Assembly: GCA_964249735.1 (NCBI GenBank)
Contig: CAXUDP010000085.1
Coordinates: 1 to 17,055, forward strand
Length of the DNA stretch: 17,055 bases
Source: Lichenicola sp964249735
Lineage (GTDB): Bacteria > Pseudomonadota > Alphaproteobacteria > Acetobacterales > Acetobacteraceae
Direction of reading: 5' to 3'
Under the pieces are notes generated by a model, which saw only the letters and a list, made by a program, of their open reading frames with translations, was not told where the DNA came from and made no database searches. Below are positions 14,274 through 17,055 of the stretch, one piece after another. Position 1 is the first letter of the stretch; each line of letters starts with the position of its first letter. Position numbers and translations under genes: made by a program.

Positions 14274-14930
14274 ATGCTGAAGACCCTCATCCGCCTGCCG
14301 GCGGCCACCATAGTCCTGGCCGGGCTGCTGCCTGCAGCACTGGTGGCGACGCCGGTGCTGGCGCCGCTCGGCCTCGATCCGGTGCCGGCGGCCCACGCCC
14401 AGGCCTCGTCGGATACCGAGTTCGTGCGTTCGCTCAGCGTCAAGCTGACGGCCGTGGTCAACGGGCCGGGCAACACCGCGGAGAAGAAGACGCAGGTGCT
14501 GCCGCTGCTGAGCCAGGACGTCGACGTCGATGCGATCGGCCGGTTCTGCCTGGGCCGGTTCTGGCGCACCGCCAGTCCTGACCAGCAGCAGCGCTACCTC
14601 GCGCTGTTCCACCAGGTGCTGGTCAACTCCATCACCGGGCACCTCGGCGACTACAAGGGTGTCGTCATCACCGTCGGCAACGCGACCCCGCAGGGCGACG
14701 GCAGGACGGCGGTGCCGACCGTGATCAGCAGGCCCGGGCAGCCGAACACCGACGTGCAGTGGATCGTCAGCGACTCGTCCGGCTCGCCCAAGGTGGTGGA
14801 CGTGATGGCCGAGGGGGTCAGCCTCAGCATCAACGAGCGCGACGACTACACCAGCTACCTCGCCCGCCACGGCAACAGCGTCGACGCCCTGATCTCCGCC
14901 CTGACCCGGCAGGTGTCGCACGCCTCCTGA
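14274..14930 (+). CDS. mlaC: MlaC-type periplasmic phospholipid-binding protein
   Basis: MlaC carries phospholipids across the periplasm between MlaA and the MlaFED inner-membrane transporter. The 218-residue product begins with a long signal peptide, probably cleaved after Ala42 in PAAHAQA. The mature part matches the Ttg2D/MlaC fold: FVRSLSVKLTAVVN, LLSQDVDVDAIGRFCLGRFWR, QQQRYLALFHQVLVNSITGHL, VQWIVSDSSGSPKVVDVMAEGVSL and a C-terminal ALTRQVSHAS. The signal region is longer than usual. A GGCAGGA sequence lies about six bases before the ATG at 14274. With mlaA 17 bases upstream, the two form a likely operon. HpnM of hopanoid clusters belongs to the same family, but no hopanoid gene is nearby, so MlaC is the better call. 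Confidence 0.93.
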   Translation: MLKTLIRLPAATIVLAGLLPAALVATPVLAPLGLDPVPAAHAQASSDTEFVRSLSVKLTAVVNGPGNTAEKKTQVLPLLSQDVDVDAIGRFCLGRFWRTASPDQQQRYLALFHQVLVNSITGHLGDYKGVVITVGNATPQGDGRTAVPTVISRPGQPNTDVQWIVSDSSGSPKVVDVMAEGVSLSINERDDYTSYLARHGNSVDALISALTRQVSHAS

Positions 14931-14942
14931 ACCGGGCGACGC

Positions 14943-15452
14943 TCAGCGCCGCACGCTCTCGTAGACCAGCATCGGGGAGCCGTCGCGCTCGAACCCGCCC
15001 GCCACCGTCATACCGATCCCACCCAGCGTGGTGCGGGAAGCGAAGTTGTCCTCGCGCGCCACCGCGATCACCCGCGCCTCGCCCGCGTCATGCGCGAAGC
15101 GGAGCGCCGCCCCCGCCGCCTCGCGGGCGATGCCGCGTCCGCGCGCGGACGGGAACAAGGCGAAGCGCAGGCTGAGGCCGCGCCCGTCCGGCCGCTCGTG
15201 CAGTCCGGTCATGCCGAGGAACCTGTCCTCCTCGCGCACGGTGAAGATGCCGACGCCGCACCTCGCCCAGAAGGCGAGGTCGTCCGCCATCTCGGCTTCC
15301 GCCTGCACACGCGAGCGCACGCCGCCCAGCATCAGCCCGAACGCGCCCGCATCACCCTTCAGCGCCGCCATCTCGTCCATGTCGCGCCACCCGACCGGCG
15401 CCAGCAGCAGGCGGGCGGTGCGGACGACGCGGCCGATCGGCGGGCTCGTCAC
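14943..15452 (-). CDS. GNAT family N-acetyltransferase (RimJ/RimL type)
   Basis: This 169-residue acetyl-CoA-dependent acyltransferase has the familiar RimJ/RimL-like layout. It opens VRTARLLLAPVGWRDMDEMA, then shows FTVREEDRFLGMTGLHE and beta strand LRFALF. The acetyl-CoA phosphate-binding turn PSARGRGIAREAAGAAL follows (RGRGIA at residues 104-109). Near the end come AREDNFASRTTLGGIGM and GSPMLVYE. It could acetylate a ribosomal protein N-terminus, an amino-sugar or a small molecule; the sequence does not say. It is convergent with mlaC, 12 bases apart, and lies 67 bases downstream of ettA on the same strand, separated from it by a GC-rich hairpin. Confidence 0.9.
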   Translation of the reverse strand: MTSPPIGRVVRTARLLLAPVGWRDMDEMAALKGDAGAFGLMLGGVRSRVQAEAEMADDLAFWARCGVGIFTVREEDRFLGMTGLHERPDGRGLSLRFALFPSARGRGIAREAAGAALRFAHDAGEARVIAVAREDNFASRTTLGGIGMTVAGGFERDGSPMLVYESVRR

Positions 15453-15474
15453 GGCGGGCCCATGACGTCAAGAC

Positions 15475-15499
15475 GGGGACGCGCCCGGTGGCGCGCCCC
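15475..15499 (-). terminator. Strong GC hairpin after ettA (possible terminator)
   Basis: GGGG (15475-15478) and CGCGCC (15480-15485) pair with GGCGCG (15490-15495) and CCCC (15496-15499). This is ten pairs with one bulged base and a four-base loop. It starts about 20 bases after the ettA stop on the minus strand. The following minus-strand sequence, GTCTTGACG, has no T-run. It may terminate ettA partially, leave readthrough into the GNAT gene, or stabilise the ettA 3' end. Confidence 0.5.
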
Positions 15500-15519
15500 G
15501 ATCCCAGGGCGTCCGGCGC

Positions 15520-17055
<1,536 letters not shown>

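Noticed and set aside
14931..14942. Terminator between mlaC and the acetyltransferase gene
   Set aside because: The gap is only 12 bases, and the surrounding GGCG/CGCC pairing is too short and imperfect to call.

Overview
This 17 kb window is GC-rich (roughly 70% by eye), with strongly G/C-biased third codon positions, many GTG starts and short start/stop overlaps. Gene content and protein style suggest a chromosomal region of an alphaproteobacterium, most likely Rhodospirillales and possibly Acetobacteraceae. The taxonomic call is an inference. No IS element, integrase, tRNA, rRNA or CRISPR array was seen.

Left part (1-3710): the first 331 bases hold only a coding-like but apparently broken sequence. 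Two MATE-family exporters then lie in tandem on the minus strand (about 1860-3221 and 321-1802). A 489-base spacer without a convincing gene (3222-3710) separates them from the rightward genes. It contains a 15-base tandem duplication and two GC-rich hairpins.

Centre (3711-7136): a compact rightward queuosine module. queA, tgt and queG, followed by a small ribbon-helix-helix protein gene, are joined at each junction by a four-base GTGA overlap. Tgt inserts the preQ1 base into tRNA, QueA adds the epoxycyclopentane-carrying group from SAM, and QueG reduces epoxyqueuosine to queuosine.

Centre-right (7137-12241): a 59-residue small protein, a 43-codon short ORF with a good ribosome binding site, and a cluster of hairpins come first. 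Next is a tight set of a TerB/J-domain (DjlA-like) protein, an AmpD-type N-acetylmuramoyl-L-alanine amidase and an 899-residue GH63-type glucosidase. A Gly/Ala/Ser/Thr-rich unknown protein follows. The two small unknown genes (7241 and 11918) each have a TTAAC(T/G)ATTG element 65-67 bases upstream, resembling half of a CtrA-type operator.

Right part (12225-17055): metF on the minus strand has a 3' end that overlaps the low-complexity gene. Divergent from it are mlaA and mlaC, an outer-membrane lipid asymmetry pair. On the minus strand lie a GNAT acetyltransferase and, cut by the window edge, the ABC-F translation factor ettA, with a strong GC hairpin between the two.

Most of the window is conserved housekeeping. 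The least explained parts are the small genes with their shared upstream element, the short ORF and hairpin cluster at 7431-7562, the RHH gene locked onto the queuosine operon, and the uncharacterised GH63/amidase/J-domain unit. I found no clear evidence of a wholly new system.
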